Shown: one piece after another, positions 44,941 through 54,378 of the stretch
How the letters are laid out: the number at the start of each line of letters is the position of its first letter
Numbering within the stretch: the stretch's first letter is position 1
Source of the DNA: Ancylomarina longa
GTDB lineage: Bacteria; Bacteroidota; Bacteroidia; Bacteroidales; Marinifilaceae
Assembly (NCBI RefSeq): GCF_003996985.1
Contig: NZ_RJJX01000011.1
Location: 1-64,000, forward strand
Length of the DNA: 64,000 nt
Reading direction: 5' to 3'
The notes under the pieces: generated by a model
What the model saw: only the letters and a program-made list of their open reading frames with translations
Database searches by the model: none
Told to the model about the DNA's origin: nothing
Made by a program: the position numbers and the translations under genes

Positions 44941-46202
44941 TGACTAATAGTAACAGACGCAAAGAATTGTTTCCTGAGGTAACCGACATACAGTGGAATG
45001 ACTGGAAATGGCAGGTTCGCAACCGTATCGAAACTTTAGATCAGTTAAAAAAATATATTCAACTTACCGAAGAGGAAGAAGAAGGAGTTAAAAGATCATT
45101 GGCAACACTTCGCATGGCAATAACTCCTTATTATTTGACTTTAATTGATCCGGATAATGCAAATTGTCCGATTAGAAAGCAAGCTATTCCAACAGCTGCG
45201 GAAGTACATCAAGCGGATGCTGATCTATTGGATCCACTTCACGAGGATGAGGATTCTCCAGTTCCGGGATTGACTCACAGATATCCGGACAGAGTATTGT
45301 TTTTGATTACCGATATGTGTTCTATGTATTGTCGTCACTGTACTCGTCGTCGTTTTGCAGGCCAGTCGGATGCTTCTACTCCAAAAGATAATGTTGAAAA
45401 AGCCATCGAGTATATTGCAAATACACCGCAGGTGCGCGATGTTGTACTTTCTGGAGGAGATGCTCTATTGGTAAGTGATGATAGATTAGAATATATCATT
45501 AGCCGATTGAGAGACATACCTCATGTTGAAATTATTCGTATTGGTAGTCGTACTCCAGTGGTATTACCACAGCGTATTACCGAGAATTTGGTGAATATGT
45601 TGAAAAAATATCATCCTATTTGGTTAAATACACATTTCAATCATTCTGATGAGATGACCGAAGAAGCAAAAGCTGCTTTGGCTCGTTTGGCAAATGCTGG
45701 GATTCCTTTAGGAAACCAATCAGTATTGTTAAAAGGAGTGAATGACTGTGTGCATATCATGAAAAAACTGGTGCACAATTTGGTGATGAACCGTGTTCGT
45801 CCGTATTATATTTATCAGTGTGATCTTTCCATGGGATTAGAGCATTTCAGAACTCCGGTATCAAAAGGTATCGAAATTATTGAAAGTCTTCGTGGTCATA
45901 CTTCCGGATTTGCAGTTCCTACTTTTGTAGTGGATGCTCCGGGTGGAGGTGGAAAAATACCTGTTATGCCACAATATGTAATTTCTCAGAGTCCTCATAA
46001 AGTGGTTTTGAGAAATTTTGAAGGGGTGATAACTACCTATACTGAACCAACCTATTACGAGGATAAATGTACTTGTCCGGATTGTTTGATTCAGGATAAA
46101 AATGAAGGTGTTGCTTCTCTTTTAGACGGGGAGAATTTATCTATTGAACCGGATCATTTAGCACGAAAAGACAGGAACAAAAAAACGCATGCCGTTTCTT
46201 AA
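44940..46202 (+). CDS. kamA: Lysine 2,3-aminomutase
   Basis: A 420-residue radical-SAM, PLP-dependent aminomutase that starts the pathway by converting L-lysine to L-beta-lysine. The [4Fe-4S] cluster ligands are C127, C131 and C134 (MCSMYCRHCTRRR). The PLP lysine is K339 in DAPGGGGKIPVMPQ, and the C-terminal zinc site is C377, C379 and C382 (KCTCPDC). Its 3' end overlaps kamB by 14 bases. All catalytic positions are present and length is normal, separating it from the shorter EpmB. Confidence 0.97.
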   Translation: MTNSNRRKELFPEVTDIQWNDWKWQVRNRIETLDQLKKYIQLTEEEEEGVKRSLATLRMAITPYYLTLIDPDNANCPIRKQAIPTAAEVHQADADLLDPLHEDEDSPVPGLTHRYPDRVLFLITDMCSMYCRHCTRRRFAGQSDASTPKDNVEKAIEYIANTPQVRDVVLSGGDALLVSDDRLEYIISRLRDIPHVEIIRIGSRTPVVLPQRITENLVNMLKKYHPIWLNTHFNHSDEMTEEAKAALARLANAGIPLGNQSVLLKGVNDCVHIMKKLVHNLVMNRVRPYYIYQCDLSMGLEHFRTPVSKGIEIIESLRGHTSGFAVPTFVVDAPGGGGKIPVMPQYVISQSPHKVVLRNFEGVITTYTEPTYYEDKCTCPDCLIQDKNEGVASLLDGENLSIEPDHLARKDRNKKTHAVS

Positions 46203-47196
46203 TAATATAGAGAGCTATAGCAGTCTTTCGATTGTAGGACTTGAAAAAAATACTGGTAAGACCGAGTGTTTGAATTATGTGCTGTCCCGTTTAAGGGGCA
46301 GCCATAAACAAATTGCTGTTACTTCGATTGGTATTGACGGGGAAAGCCGCGATCAGGTTACACATACGCATAAACCAGAAATTGAATTGAGTGAAGGGAT
46401 GGTTTTTGTGACTTCGGAACTGCATTATCAGAAACGAAATTTACTTTCTGAAGTATTGGATGTTTCTCGTCAATCTACCAGTTTAGGGCGATTAGTGACA
46501 GCCAAAGTTTTAAGTAAGGGGAAAGTGCTTTTATCTGGTCCTGCAAGTAATCATGCCATAAAGGAACTTTTAGCTGACTTGAGAAATAAAGGGGTTGATT
46601 TGAGTATTGTGGATGGAGCATTATCGCGCAAGAGCTTGGGTTCTCCGGCTGTAACTGAGGCTATGATTTTGGCGACAGGAGCAGCTCTTTCGGTAAGTAT
46701 TTCACAGTTGGTTTTCAAAACACAGTATGTGTATGATTTAATTCAATTGCCGGAGATAAACAGCAAGCTTAAAACAAAGCTATCTGAAGTGGGAAGTGGA
46801 ATTTGGTCGGTTGATGCAGAGGAGAATATAAAGGATATAGGAATTAGCTCGGTTTTATTGATTGATAAGGAAAAGGATAAGCTTTTTAAGTATGGTCATC
46901 GTTTTTTTGTAAGTGGAGCGGTAACGGATAAGTTCTTGGGTTTTCTGAAGATTCAAAAACAGATTGCAGAAATTCAATTGATTGTTCGGGATTTCACCAG
47001 TATTTTTGCGAGTCCGGAAACTTATTATGCATTTGTAAAGAGGGGCGGAAGTATTCGTGTTTTGAATCATACAAATTTATTGGCTATTACAATAAATCCA
47101 GTTTCACCTGATGGTTATACCTTAAATTCGGATGAGTTAAAAGAGGCATTAGAGCGTAAATTAGATATTCCGGTTTACGATATTAAAAGAATATAG
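46189..47196 (+). CDS. kamB: Lysine 5,6-aminomutase reactivase subunit KamB
   Basis: A 335-residue soluble protein with an early P-loop-like VGLEKNTGKTECLNYVLSR (residues 16-34). Beyond that it has no resemblance to common families. It occurs next to KamC in lysine-fermenting Bacteroidota and Fusobacteria. The pair is assigned as a reactivase that swaps damaged cobalamin on KamDE. It overlaps kamA by 14 bases and is followed after 1 base by kamC, tight coupling that fits a two-subunit machine. Biochemical detail is limited; assignment is by context and length. Confidence 0.82.
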   Translation: MPFLNNIESYSSLSIVGLEKNTGKTECLNYVLSRLRGSHKQIAVTSIGIDGESRDQVTHTHKPEIELSEGMVFVTSELHYQKRNLLSEVLDVSRQSTSLGRLVTAKVLSKGKVLLSGPASNHAIKELLADLRNKGVDLSIVDGALSRKSLGSPAVTEAMILATGAALSVSISQLVFKTQYVYDLIQLPEINSKLKTKLSEVGSGIWSVDAEENIKDIGISSVLLIDKEKDKLFKYGHRFFVSGAVTDKFLGFLKIQKQIAEIQLIVRDFTSIFASPETYYAFVKRGGSIRVLNHTNLLAITINPVSPDGYTLNSDELKEALERKLDIPVYDIKRI

Positions 47197-47197
47197 C

Positions 47198-48613
47198 ATG
47201 TTATTTCGAGAAGCCATATTAAACACAAGCGGATTGCAATTTCTGGTAGAGAATTTGGATCTGAAATCTTCTTTGGGAAGAAGATTTCTGCTGAATTCGA
47301 AAATGATGTATGAGGAGTTCGAAATTGCAGCAGAATTGAATTTGGTAAATCAGTTTGTACAACTCCTGGCTTTCGAACCAAATGCAGAGATCCTATCCAA
47401 AATTCAGCATAAGTTAAGCCAGTTGCGAGATATTAGAGGAACCGTAAATAATTTGCAAGCTAATTTGGTGTTGGACGATGTGGAGCTTTTCGAAATTAAA
47501 GTTTTTGCTTTGCTTACGCAGGAAATTAAAGTATTGCAAAAAGAGTTGAAGAATGTTGTTCTTGAAATCCCGGATCTTCAACCATTAATAAGAATTCTTG
47601 ATCCTCAGAATACAAAAATCCCATCTTTTTATATTTACGATAACTACTCTGAGGAATTGGCAAACGTTCGTAAAGCTTTAAAGATAACGAAAGCAAAGGA
47701 CGGGGTTTCGGATAAAGAAGTGGAAGTGTGTTTTGATAAGGTTCAAAAAATTGAAGCTTTGGTTCGGGAAGATCTTTGTGCGAAGATTAAGATGTTTGGT
47801 AATAATCTGGCACAATCATTAAATCAGCTTGCACATTTGGATTTATTGATTGCAAAGGCAGCTCAAGTTTTGAATTTGAATTTGAATCAAGCAGAAATAT
47901 CCGAAAAGAATACAAATTATAAGGGAATGTTCAACCCAATGATAAAAAATGAACTTGAAAATAAGGATAGAAAATATCAAGCAATAGATATTGAATTGGA
48001 GAAATCGGTTTGTTTGATTACTGGTGCGAATATGGCAGGCAAAACAGTAGTTTTAAAAACACTGGCTCTTTGTCAGTATTTGTTTCAATTTGGTTTTTTT
48101 GTGCCGGCAGATTCCGCTCAAATTAGAATTGTTGACAAAATAAGCACTTCAATTGGGGATGAGCAGAGTGAACTAAACGGACTTTCTTCTTTTGCTTCGG
48201 AGATGCTAAAAGTAAGTGAGATGGTTGAAGACGCTCAAAAATATGAAAATGTACTGATCCTAATTGATGAATTGGCAAGAACAACAAATCCAGTAGAAGG
48301 ATTGGCAATAGTTAATGCTGTGGCTGATATTTTTCATCAAAATAAAATATGTAGTGTAATTACTACTCATTATAGTGGATTAAATCCTTACTTCAGAAAA
48401 CTACGGGTAGTTGGTCTGGATAAGGAATTGGGAGATAATTTGATCACCCAAAAAAATATTAACAGTTATATGGATTATTCATTGGTAGAGGATTACAATG
48501 GGGAAGTTCCTCACGAAGCGCTTCGCATTGCCTCCTTGTTGGGAATCAATAAGGAAATTGTAGAAAAAGCGCAGAACCAATTGAATGGAAAGCTAGTTAT
48601 TAATAAATGTTAG
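47198..48613 (+). CDS. kamC: MutS-related lysine 5,6-aminomutase reactivase ATPase KamC
   Basis: A 471-residue protein with a helical lever/clamp-like middle and a C-terminal MutS-type ABC ATPase. Walker A is LITGANMAGKTVVLK (residues 274-288), Walker B ILIDELARTTNP (354-365), and a final histidine TTHYSG. It lacks the mismatch-recognition domain of MutS, so it does not repair DNA. In the lysine cluster it is thought to use ATP to reactivate the B12-dependent KamDE with KamB. It lies between kamB and kamD. Confidence 0.85.
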   Translation: MLFREAILNTSGLQFLVENLDLKSSLGRRFLLNSKMMYEEFEIAAELNLVNQFVQLLAFEPNAEILSKIQHKLSQLRDIRGTVNNLQANLVLDDVELFEIKVFALLTQEIKVLQKELKNVVLEIPDLQPLIRILDPQNTKIPSFYIYDNYSEELANVRKALKITKAKDGVSDKEVEVCFDKVQKIEALVREDLCAKIKMFGNNLAQSLNQLAHLDLLIAKAAQVLNLNLNQAEISEKNTNYKGMFNPMIKNELENKDRKYQAIDIELEKSVCLITGANMAGKTVVLKTLALCQYLFQFGFFVPADSAQIRIVDKISTSIGDEQSELNGLSSFASEMLKVSEMVEDAQKYENVLILIDELARTTNPVEGLAIVNAVADIFHQNKICSVITTHYSGLNPYFRKLRVVGLDKELGDNLITQKNINSYMDYSLVEDYNGEVPHEALRIASLLGINKEIVEKAQNQLNGKLVINKC

Positions 48614-48648
48614 ATCTTAAAATCTATCAGGAAAAAGAATAAATTGAA

Positions 48649-50202
48649 ATGCAAAGGAGCAAACTAGGTCTTGATTTTGAAAAAATAGGACATGCAAAAG
48701 AGGTGTCGAAGCGAATTGCTGACGATGTTCAAAAATTCGTAGACAATTACTCAACAGTAGCTGTTGAGCGTACTTTGTGTCGTCTTTTAGGTATTGATGG
48801 AGTGGACAAAAATGAGGTGCCATTACCCAATATATTGGTGGATGAGTTGAAGGAAAAAGGAGTGTTGAGCGAAGGCGTAATGTTCTTTTTAGGGAATGCT
48901 GTTCTGGAAACAGGATTAAATCCACAGGAAATTGCAGAAAAAATTGCAAATGGGAAGTTGGATATCACTAAAATTCCGGTACATACTAAAGAAGAAATTC
49001 ATCAGACAATTCAGCCTTTGGTAGAGAAAAGTATCCGGATGATCAAAGATCGTAAGGCAAAAAGAGATAATTATCTGGATACTATTGGAGAAGGAAGTAA
49101 ACCATATTTATACGTAATTGTAGCTACTGGTAATATCTACGAAGATGTGGTACAGGCGGAAGCTGCTGCTCGTCAGGGTGCAGATATTATTGCAGTAATT
49201 CGTACCACAGGACAAAGTTTGTTGGATTACGTTCCTTACGGTGCAACTACCGAAGGTTTTGGTGGTACTGTCGCTACTCAGGAGAATTTCCATATCATGC
49301 GTACTGCTTTAGATAAAGTTGGAGAAGAGGAAAAACGTTATATCCGTTTATGTAACTATTGTTCTGGCTTGTGTATGCCGGAGATTGCTGCCATGGGTGC
49401 GATTGAAGGTTTGGATGTGATGTTGAATGATGCCTTATACGGTATTCTTTTCCGTGATATTAATATGCAACGCACCATTGTAGATCAATACTTTTCAAGA
49501 ATATTGAATGGTTTTGCAGGTGTTATTATCAATACCGGCGAAGACAATTACCTTACTACTGCAGATGCTTTTGATGAGGCACATACCGTTTTGGCTTCAG
49601 ATTTTATTAACGAGCAATTGGCATTAGTAGCAGGATTACCTGAAGAACAGATGGGATTGGGTCATGCTTTCGAGATGACTCCTGATTTGGAAAATGGTTT
49701 CCTTTATGAGCTGGCACAGGCACAGATGATCAGAGAGATTTTCCCGAAAGCGCCTTTGAAATATATGCCACCAACAAAATTTATGACCGGGAATATCTTT
49801 AAAGGAAATATTCAGGATGCTTTATTTAACCAGATTTCTATTTGGACCGGACAGGGAATTCAATTATTGGGAATGCTTACCGAAGCAATTCATACTCCTT
49901 TTATGTCGGACAGATACCTTTCCATAGAGAATGCCAAATATATCTTCAATAATATGAAAAGCATTGGGGATGAGATGGAATTCAAAGAAGGTGGAATCAT
50001 TCGCAAGAGAGCTGCAAAGGTTCTGGATGATGCAATTACCTTGGTGGAGAGCATCGAAAAAGAAGGATTATTTAATGCTCTTGAAAAAGGAATTTTTGCG
50101 GATATTAAACGTCCTAAAAATGGAGGTAAAGGTTTAGATGGAGTTGTAGAAAAAGGAAGCAACTACCTCAATCCTTTTATTGAATTAATGCTAGGTAAAT
50201 AG
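48649..50202 (+). CDS. kamD: D-lysine 5,6-aminomutase alpha subunit
   Basis: A 517-residue TIM-barrel subunit that binds adenosylcobalamin and substrate. Together with KamE it moves the terminal amino group of beta-lysine to C5, making 3,5-diaminohexanoate. Characteristic pieces are ATGNIYEDVVQAEAAARQGA, GATTEGFGGTVATQENF and YCSGLCMPEIAAMGAIEG. Full length for the family. A hairpin lies in the 88-base spacer before kamE. Confidence 0.95.
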   Translation: MQRSKLGLDFEKIGHAKEVSKRIADDVQKFVDNYSTVAVERTLCRLLGIDGVDKNEVPLPNILVDELKEKGVLSEGVMFFLGNAVLETGLNPQEIAEKIANGKLDITKIPVHTKEEIHQTIQPLVEKSIRMIKDRKAKRDNYLDTIGEGSKPYLYVIVATGNIYEDVVQAEAAARQGADIIAVIRTTGQSLLDYVPYGATTEGFGGTVATQENFHIMRTALDKVGEEEKRYIRLCNYCSGLCMPEIAAMGAIEGLDVMLNDALYGILFRDINMQRTIVDQYFSRILNGFAGVIINTGEDNYLTTADAFDEAHTVLASDFINEQLALVAGLPEEQMGLGHAFEMTPDLENGFLYELAQAQMIREIFPKAPLKYMPPTKFMTGNIFKGNIQDALFNQISIWTGQGIQLLGMLTEAIHTPFMSDRYLSIENAKYIFNNMKSIGDEMEFKEGGIIRKRAAKVLDDAITLVESIEKEGLFNALEKGIFADIKRPKNGGKGLDGVVEKGSNYLNPFIELMLGK

Positions 50203-50219
50203 ATTATTAGACTAGAGTG

Positions 50220-50264
50220 CTGAGTATCGGAACAAGCGATTCAATCAAATGTTTCCGGCCTCAG
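50220..50264 (+). promoter_or_regulatory. Hairpin in the kamD-kamE spacer
   Basis: CTGAG (50220-50224) pairs with CTCAG (50260-50264), and CGGAACA (50228-50234) pairs with TGTTTCCG (50250-50257, one bulge). No T-run follows, so RNA processing or stability is more likely than termination. Confidence 0.5.
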
Positions 50265-50290
50265 ATCTAAATATATAGGAGACAAAAAAA

Positions 50291-51079
50291 ATGAGTGGAG
50301 GTCTTTATTCAACAGAATCAAATGAGTTTGATAAAACCCTGGATCTAACTAAGATAAAACCTTACGGGGATACCATGAACGATGGTAAAACTCAGCTTAG
50401 TTTTACCCTTCCGGTAACTAAAGGAGAGGAAGCAATCGAAGCGGCTAAACAATTGATGAGAAAAATGGGTTTTGAGAATCCTCAGGTTGTTTACGTGCAG
50501 GAATTGATGGAAGGATTTACATTTTTCAATTGCTATGGCAATTGCACACACACTGTTGATTTTACAGATATTGATGTTCCAAAAGTAGAATCTACTACTA
50601 TGGATATGCACGAAACAGACGATTTTATAAAGGAAAATATTGGTCGTTCTATTCGTGTGATTGGAGCGAGTACCGGGAGCGATGCTCATACAGTTGGAAT
50701 TGATGCGATCATGAACATGAAAGGATTTGCAGGTCACTATGGCTTGGAGAGATATGATATGATAGAGGCTTTAAATATGGGTAGTCAGGTACCAAACGAA
50801 GAGTTTATCGCTAAAGCAATTGAATTAAAAGCTGATGTTTTATTGGTTTCTCAAACGGTAACTCAAAAAGATGTTCACATTAAAAATCTTACTGAATTAG
50901 TAGAATTAATGGAAGCAGAAGGACTACGCGATAAGGTAATTTTGATTTGTGGTGGACCTAGAATCTCTCATGAGCTTGCAAAAGAACTTGGTTACGATGC
51001 AGGTTTTGGAATGAATAAATATGCTGATGATGTCGCTTCTTATGCGGCTCAGGAATTAAGTAGAAGATTGAATGGATAG
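50291..51079 (+). CDS. kamE: D-lysine 5,6-aminomutase beta subunit (cobalamin-binding)
   Basis: A 262-residue B12-binding subunit. The base-off/His-on motif is GSDAHTVGIDAI, with axial ligand H133. The PLP-binding lysine is K144, eleven residues on (MNMKGFAGHYG), at the same number as reported for the clostridial enzyme. Completes KamDE. The spacers on both sides are rich in dyad symmetry (50220-50264 and 51084-51165). Confidence 0.96.
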   Translation: MSGGLYSTESNEFDKTLDLTKIKPYGDTMNDGKTQLSFTLPVTKGEEAIEAAKQLMRKMGFENPQVVYVQELMEGFTFFNCYGNCTHTVDFTDIDVPKVESTTMDMHETDDFIKENIGRSIRVIGASTGSDAHTVGIDAIMNMKGFAGHYGLERYDMIEALNMGSQVPNEEFIAKAIELKADVLLVSQTVTQKDVHIKNLTELVELMEAEGLRDKVILICGGPRISHELAKELGYDAGFGMNKYADDVASYAAQELSRRLNG

Positions 51080-51083
51080 CATA

Positions 51084-51165
51084 TAGTCACTTGTTACAGG
51101 TCATTAAAATATTACCGAATTCAATGGCCATTGATAGTTTCGCTATTGAATAGTGACTAATGACC
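51084..51165 (+). promoter_or_regulatory. Two competing stems in the kamE-atoA spacer
   Basis: TAGTCACT (51084-51091) pairs with AGTGACTA (51152-51159), and GGTCATTA (51099-51106) pairs with TAATGACC (51158-51165). The 3' arms overlap by two bases, so the two full stems exclude each other. A 14-bp perfect palindrome, TCAATGGCCATTGA, lies between them (51121-51134). Confidence 0.5.
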
Positions 51166-51182
51166 GATATAACTAATAAGAC

Positions 51183-51869
51183 ATGGATAAGAAAGAAATC
51201 AGAGAGGTGATTGCCAAAAGAGCTGCTCTCGAATTAAAAGACGGTGATGTGGTAAATCTAGGCATTGGTTTACCTACAATTATTCCAAATTACGTTCCTG
51301 AGGAAGTGAATGTAATTCTTCAGTCGGAGAATGGATTACTCGGAATGGGTGCTGCTCCTGCCGAAGGAGAGGAAGATCCTGATTTTGTAAATGCTGGTGG
51401 TGGTTACATCACTTGCAAGGCCGGAGCTAGTAGTTTCGATAGTTCTGTTTCTTTTAGTATCATTAGAGGAGGACATGTAGATGTTACTGTTTTAGGAGCT
51501 CTTCAGGTGGATGAAAAGGGAAATCTTGCCAACTGGATTATTCCGGGTAAAAAAACTCCTGGAATGGGAGGTGCTATGGATCTTATTGTAGGAGCAAAAC
51601 GTGTTATTCTTGCCATGGAACATACTGCCCGTGGCAACCATAAAATCATGAAGGAATGTAACCTTCCATTAACAGCAGCCGGACAGGTGAATATGATTAT
51701 TACTGAAATGGGTGTTATGGAAATTATTCCGGAAGGAATTCTCTTGAAGGAATATAATCCGGTCTTTACCTTGGAAGAAATCCAGAATGCTACTGATGCC
51801 AAATTAATCATTGCTGAGGATTTAATTGAAATGAAAATTCAAGGCCAGAACATCCCTTGTCATAGCTAA
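51183..51869 (+). CDS. atoA: Acetoacetate/butyrate CoA-transferase beta subunit
   Basis: A 228-residue class I CoA-transferase beta subunit. The catalytic glutamate that forms the glutamyl-CoA thioester is E49 in VILQSENGLLGMG. GLPTIIPNYVP near the start and GGAMDLIVGAKRVI are typical. It pairs with AtoD (41984-42631), which is encoded 8.5 kb upstream. Located between kamE and the thiolase gene. Confidence 0.92.
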   Translation: MDKKEIREVIAKRAALELKDGDVVNLGIGLPTIIPNYVPEEVNVILQSENGLLGMGAAPAEGEEDPDFVNAGGGYITCKAGASSFDSSVSFSIIRGGHVDVTVLGALQVDEKGNLANWIIPGKKTPGMGGAMDLIVGAKRVILAMEHTARGNHKIMKECNLPLTAAGQVNMIITEMGVMEIIPEGILLKEYNPVFTLEEIQNATDAKLIIAEDLIEMKIQGQNIPCHS

Positions 51870-51912
51870 ATATTCCATAGATTATTAATGATCAATCTTA
51901 AAAAATAAAGAT

Positions 51913-53121
51913 ATGAGCAAAGTATATATTGTTGCAGCCAAACGTACTGCAATCGGAAAATTTTTAGGAACATTAACTCCTGTGAAACCTGCCGATTTGG
52001 GAGCTACTGTTATCAAAAACATCATTGAAGAAACTGGTATTGATGCCGCTCAACTTGATGAGGTAGTTGTAGGAAATATTCTAATGGCTGGTCAGGGACA
52101 AGGTGTTGCTCGTCAAGCTGCCATTAAGGGCGGTGTACCTCAGGAAGTGCCAGCTTATGGAGTGAATATGATTTGTGGCTCGGGAATGAAAGCCATCAAT
52201 TTGGCCTATGCAAACATTAAAGCCGGAGAAGCAAAAATGATTCTTGCCGGTGGTACCGAAAATATGTCGAATGCAGGTTTTGTGATGCCAGGTACGGTTC
52301 GTACCGGTCATAAAATGATGGATTTAAAAGCTGTTGACCACATGGTTTATGATGGCTTAACCGATGCTTTCGGAGGATATCATATGGGAATTACTGCTGA
52401 AAATATAGTGGAAAAATACAATATAACTCGTGAGGAGCTGGATGCATTCTCACTTGCTTCTCAGCAAAAAGCAATGGCCGCTCAGGATAAGGGAAACTTC
52501 AAAGCAGAAATCGTTCCTGTAGAGATCAAAACCCGTAAGGAAACGATCCTATTCGATGCTGATGAGTTTATTAATCGTAGAACCAGTGCCGAAAAGCTTG
52601 CTGGTTTAAGACCTGCCTTTAAAAAAGATGGTACTGTAACTGCCGGAAATTCATCAGGAATTAATGATGGTGCTGCTTTCGTTTTACTTGCTTCGGAAGA
52701 GGCTGTGAAAGAGCATAACTTAACTCCATTGGCTGAAATCGTAGCTACCGGACAAGGTGGTGTGGATCCTGCAATCATGGGAATGGGACCAGTTCCTGCT
52801 GTTGCCAATGTATTGAAGAAATCGGGTATGAAATTGGAGCAAATGGAAGTATTGGAACTGAATGAAGCATTTGCTGCTCAATCTTTAGGTGTGATCAAAC
52901 AATTAAGTGAAGATCATAACGTGGATGCAGAATTCTTTAAGGAGAGATCTAATAAAAATGGTGGAGCTATTGCTTTAGGTCATCCAATTGGATCTTCGGG
53001 AACTCGTATTACTGTTAGCTTACTACACGAAATGAAAAGAAGTGGTAACGAATACGGATTGGCTTCCTTATGTATTGGTGGCGGAATGGGGACTGCCATC
53101 ATTTTGAAAAATGTGAACTAA
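51913..53121 (+). CDS. atoB: Acetyl-CoA acetyltransferase (thiolase)
   Basis: A 402-residue thiolase that splits acetoacetyl-CoA into two acetyl-CoA, the energy-yielding end of the acetate branch. The acyl-binding nucleophile is C88 (NMICGSGMKAINLA), the histidine lies in GGAIALGHPIGSSG, and the second cysteine in SLCIGGGMGTA. It follows atoA, so the acetoacetate made by Kce is activated by AtoDA and then thiolysed. A strong terminator follows. Confidence 0.95.
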   Translation: MSKVYIVAAKRTAIGKFLGTLTPVKPADLGATVIKNIIEETGIDAAQLDEVVVGNILMAGQGQGVARQAAIKGGVPQEVPAYGVNMICGSGMKAINLAYANIKAGEAKMILAGGTENMSNAGFVMPGTVRTGHKMMDLKAVDHMVYDGLTDAFGGYHMGITAENIVEKYNITREELDAFSLASQQKAMAAQDKGNFKAEIVPVEIKTRKETILFDADEFINRRTSAEKLAGLRPAFKKDGTVTAGNSSGINDGAAFVLLASEEAVKEHNLTPLAEIVATGQGGVDPAIMGMGPVPAVANVLKKSGMKLEQMEVLELNEAFAAQSLGVIKQLSEDHNVDAEFFKERSNKNGGAIALGHPIGSSGTRITVSLLHEMKRSGNEYGLASLCIGGGMGTAIILKNVN

Positions 53122-53147
53122 AGTATCTGATAATTGAATATTTAATT

Positions 53148-53185
53148 AAGACTCAAGAGCTGTTTTCTTGAGTCTTATTGTTTAT
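53148..53185 (+). terminator. Terminator after the thiolase gene
   Basis: A perfect 11-bp stem AAGACTCAAGA (53148-53158) pairs with TCTTGAGTCTT (53166-53176), followed by ATTGTTTAT. The T-tract is imperfect, so some read-through into bcd is possible. Confidence 0.75.
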
Positions 53186-53211
53186 ATCTTGATATTATTT
53201 TAATAAAAGAC

Positions 53212-54351
53212 ATGGATTTTAGCCTAACTAACGAACAAGAATTATTTCAGCAAATGATTAGGGACTTTGCTGAAAATGAGGTGAAACCTTTGGCGGCAGA
53301 AGTGGATGATCTGGAGAGATTTCCCATTGAAACGGTAGAGAAAATGGCCAAGATTGGAATTATGGGTATTCCAATTCCAAAACAATATGGTGGTGCCGGC
53401 GGAAACAATTTAATGTATGCTATGGCAGTAGAGGAATTATCTGTTGTTTGTGCAACTACCGGTGTAATTGTATCTGCTCATACTTCTTTGTGTGCTGCTC
53501 CTATATTGGAGAATGGTACCGAAGCTCAGAAACAAAAATATTTACCAAAACTAGCTTCCGGCGAGTGGGTTGGTGCTTTTGGATTAACCGAGCCAAATGC
53601 TGGTACCGATGCTGCCGGACAGCAGACGATAGCAGTAGAAGATGGTGATAATTATATTATCAATGGAAGTAAGATATTTATTACCAATGCCGAATTTGCT
53701 CATGTTTATGTGATTTTTGCAATGACTGATAAATCGAAAGGTACTCGTGGTATCTCTGCCTTTATCATCGAAAAGGATACTCCGGGATTTTCTATCGGTA
53801 AGAAAGAAAAGAAAATGGGTATTCGTGGTTCTGCAACTTGCGAGCTGATTTTCGAAAATGTAGTGATACCAAAGGAGAATTTGCTGGGGAAATTGCATAA
53901 AGGTTTCGGAATTGCCATGAAGACTTTAGATGGCGGTCGTATTGGAATTGCTGCTCAGGCATTGGGAATTGCTCAGGGAGCTATCAGCGAAACAGTGAAG
54001 TATGTGAAGGAAAGAAAGCAATTCGGTCGTCCGATTTCAGGTTTTCAGAACACACAGTTCCAATTAGCAGATATGAATACCAAAACCGAAGCTTCGCGTA
54101 TGTTGGTTCGTAAAGCTGCCAATAAAAAGGATAAGAAATTGCCTTATTCTGTGGATGCTGCTATGGCTAAATTGTATGCTGCAGAAACTGCAATGGAAGT
54201 TACCAATAAGGCAGTTCAGCTTCATGGTGGTTATGGATATACTAGAGAATATCCGGTAGAACGTATGATGCGTGATGCAAAAATTACAGAGATCTACGAA
54301 GGAACTTCAGAAGTTCAGAGAATGGTGATTTCTGCAAATATGTTGAAATAG
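53212..54351 (+). CDS. bcd: Butyryl-CoA dehydrogenase (short-chain acyl-CoA dehydrogenase)
   Basis: A 379-residue FAD flavoprotein that reduces crotonyl-CoA to butyryl-CoA in the fermentative direction. The catalytic glutamate is E363 in ITEIYEGTSEVQR. FAD/substrate segments include GAFGLTEPNAGTDAAGQQT and LHGGYGYTREYPVERMMRD. EtfB and EtfA follow immediately, which suggests an electron-bifurcating Bcd-Etf complex that also reduces ferredoxin. Bifurcation is inferred from gene order. Confidence 0.93.
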   Translation: MDFSLTNEQELFQQMIRDFAENEVKPLAAEVDDLERFPIETVEKMAKIGIMGIPIPKQYGGAGGNNLMYAMAVEELSVVCATTGVIVSAHTSLCAAPILENGTEAQKQKYLPKLASGEWVGAFGLTEPNAGTDAAGQQTIAVEDGDNYIINGSKIFITNAEFAHVYVIFAMTDKSKGTRGISAFIIEKDTPGFSIGKKEKKMGIRGSATCELIFENVVIPKENLLGKLHKGFGIAMKTLDGGRIGIAAQALGIAQGAISETVKYVKERKQFGRPISGFQNTQFQLADMNTKTEASRMLVRKAANKKDKKLPYSVDAAMAKLYAAETAMEVTNKAVQLHGGYGYTREYPVERMMRDAKITEIYEGTSEVQRMVISANMLK

Positions 54352-54378
54352 GTTTCATATCTAAAATCTGAAAGAAAA

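Noticed and set aside
47198-48613. DNA mismatch repair protein MutS
   Set aside because: Only the ATPase and part of the lever are present; the mismatch-binding domain is missing and the gene is embedded in the lysine cluster.
50203-50290. Cobalamin riboswitch before the B12-binding subunit gene
   Set aside because: The 88-base spacer is far too short and has no B12-box sequence; only a simple hairpin is visible.
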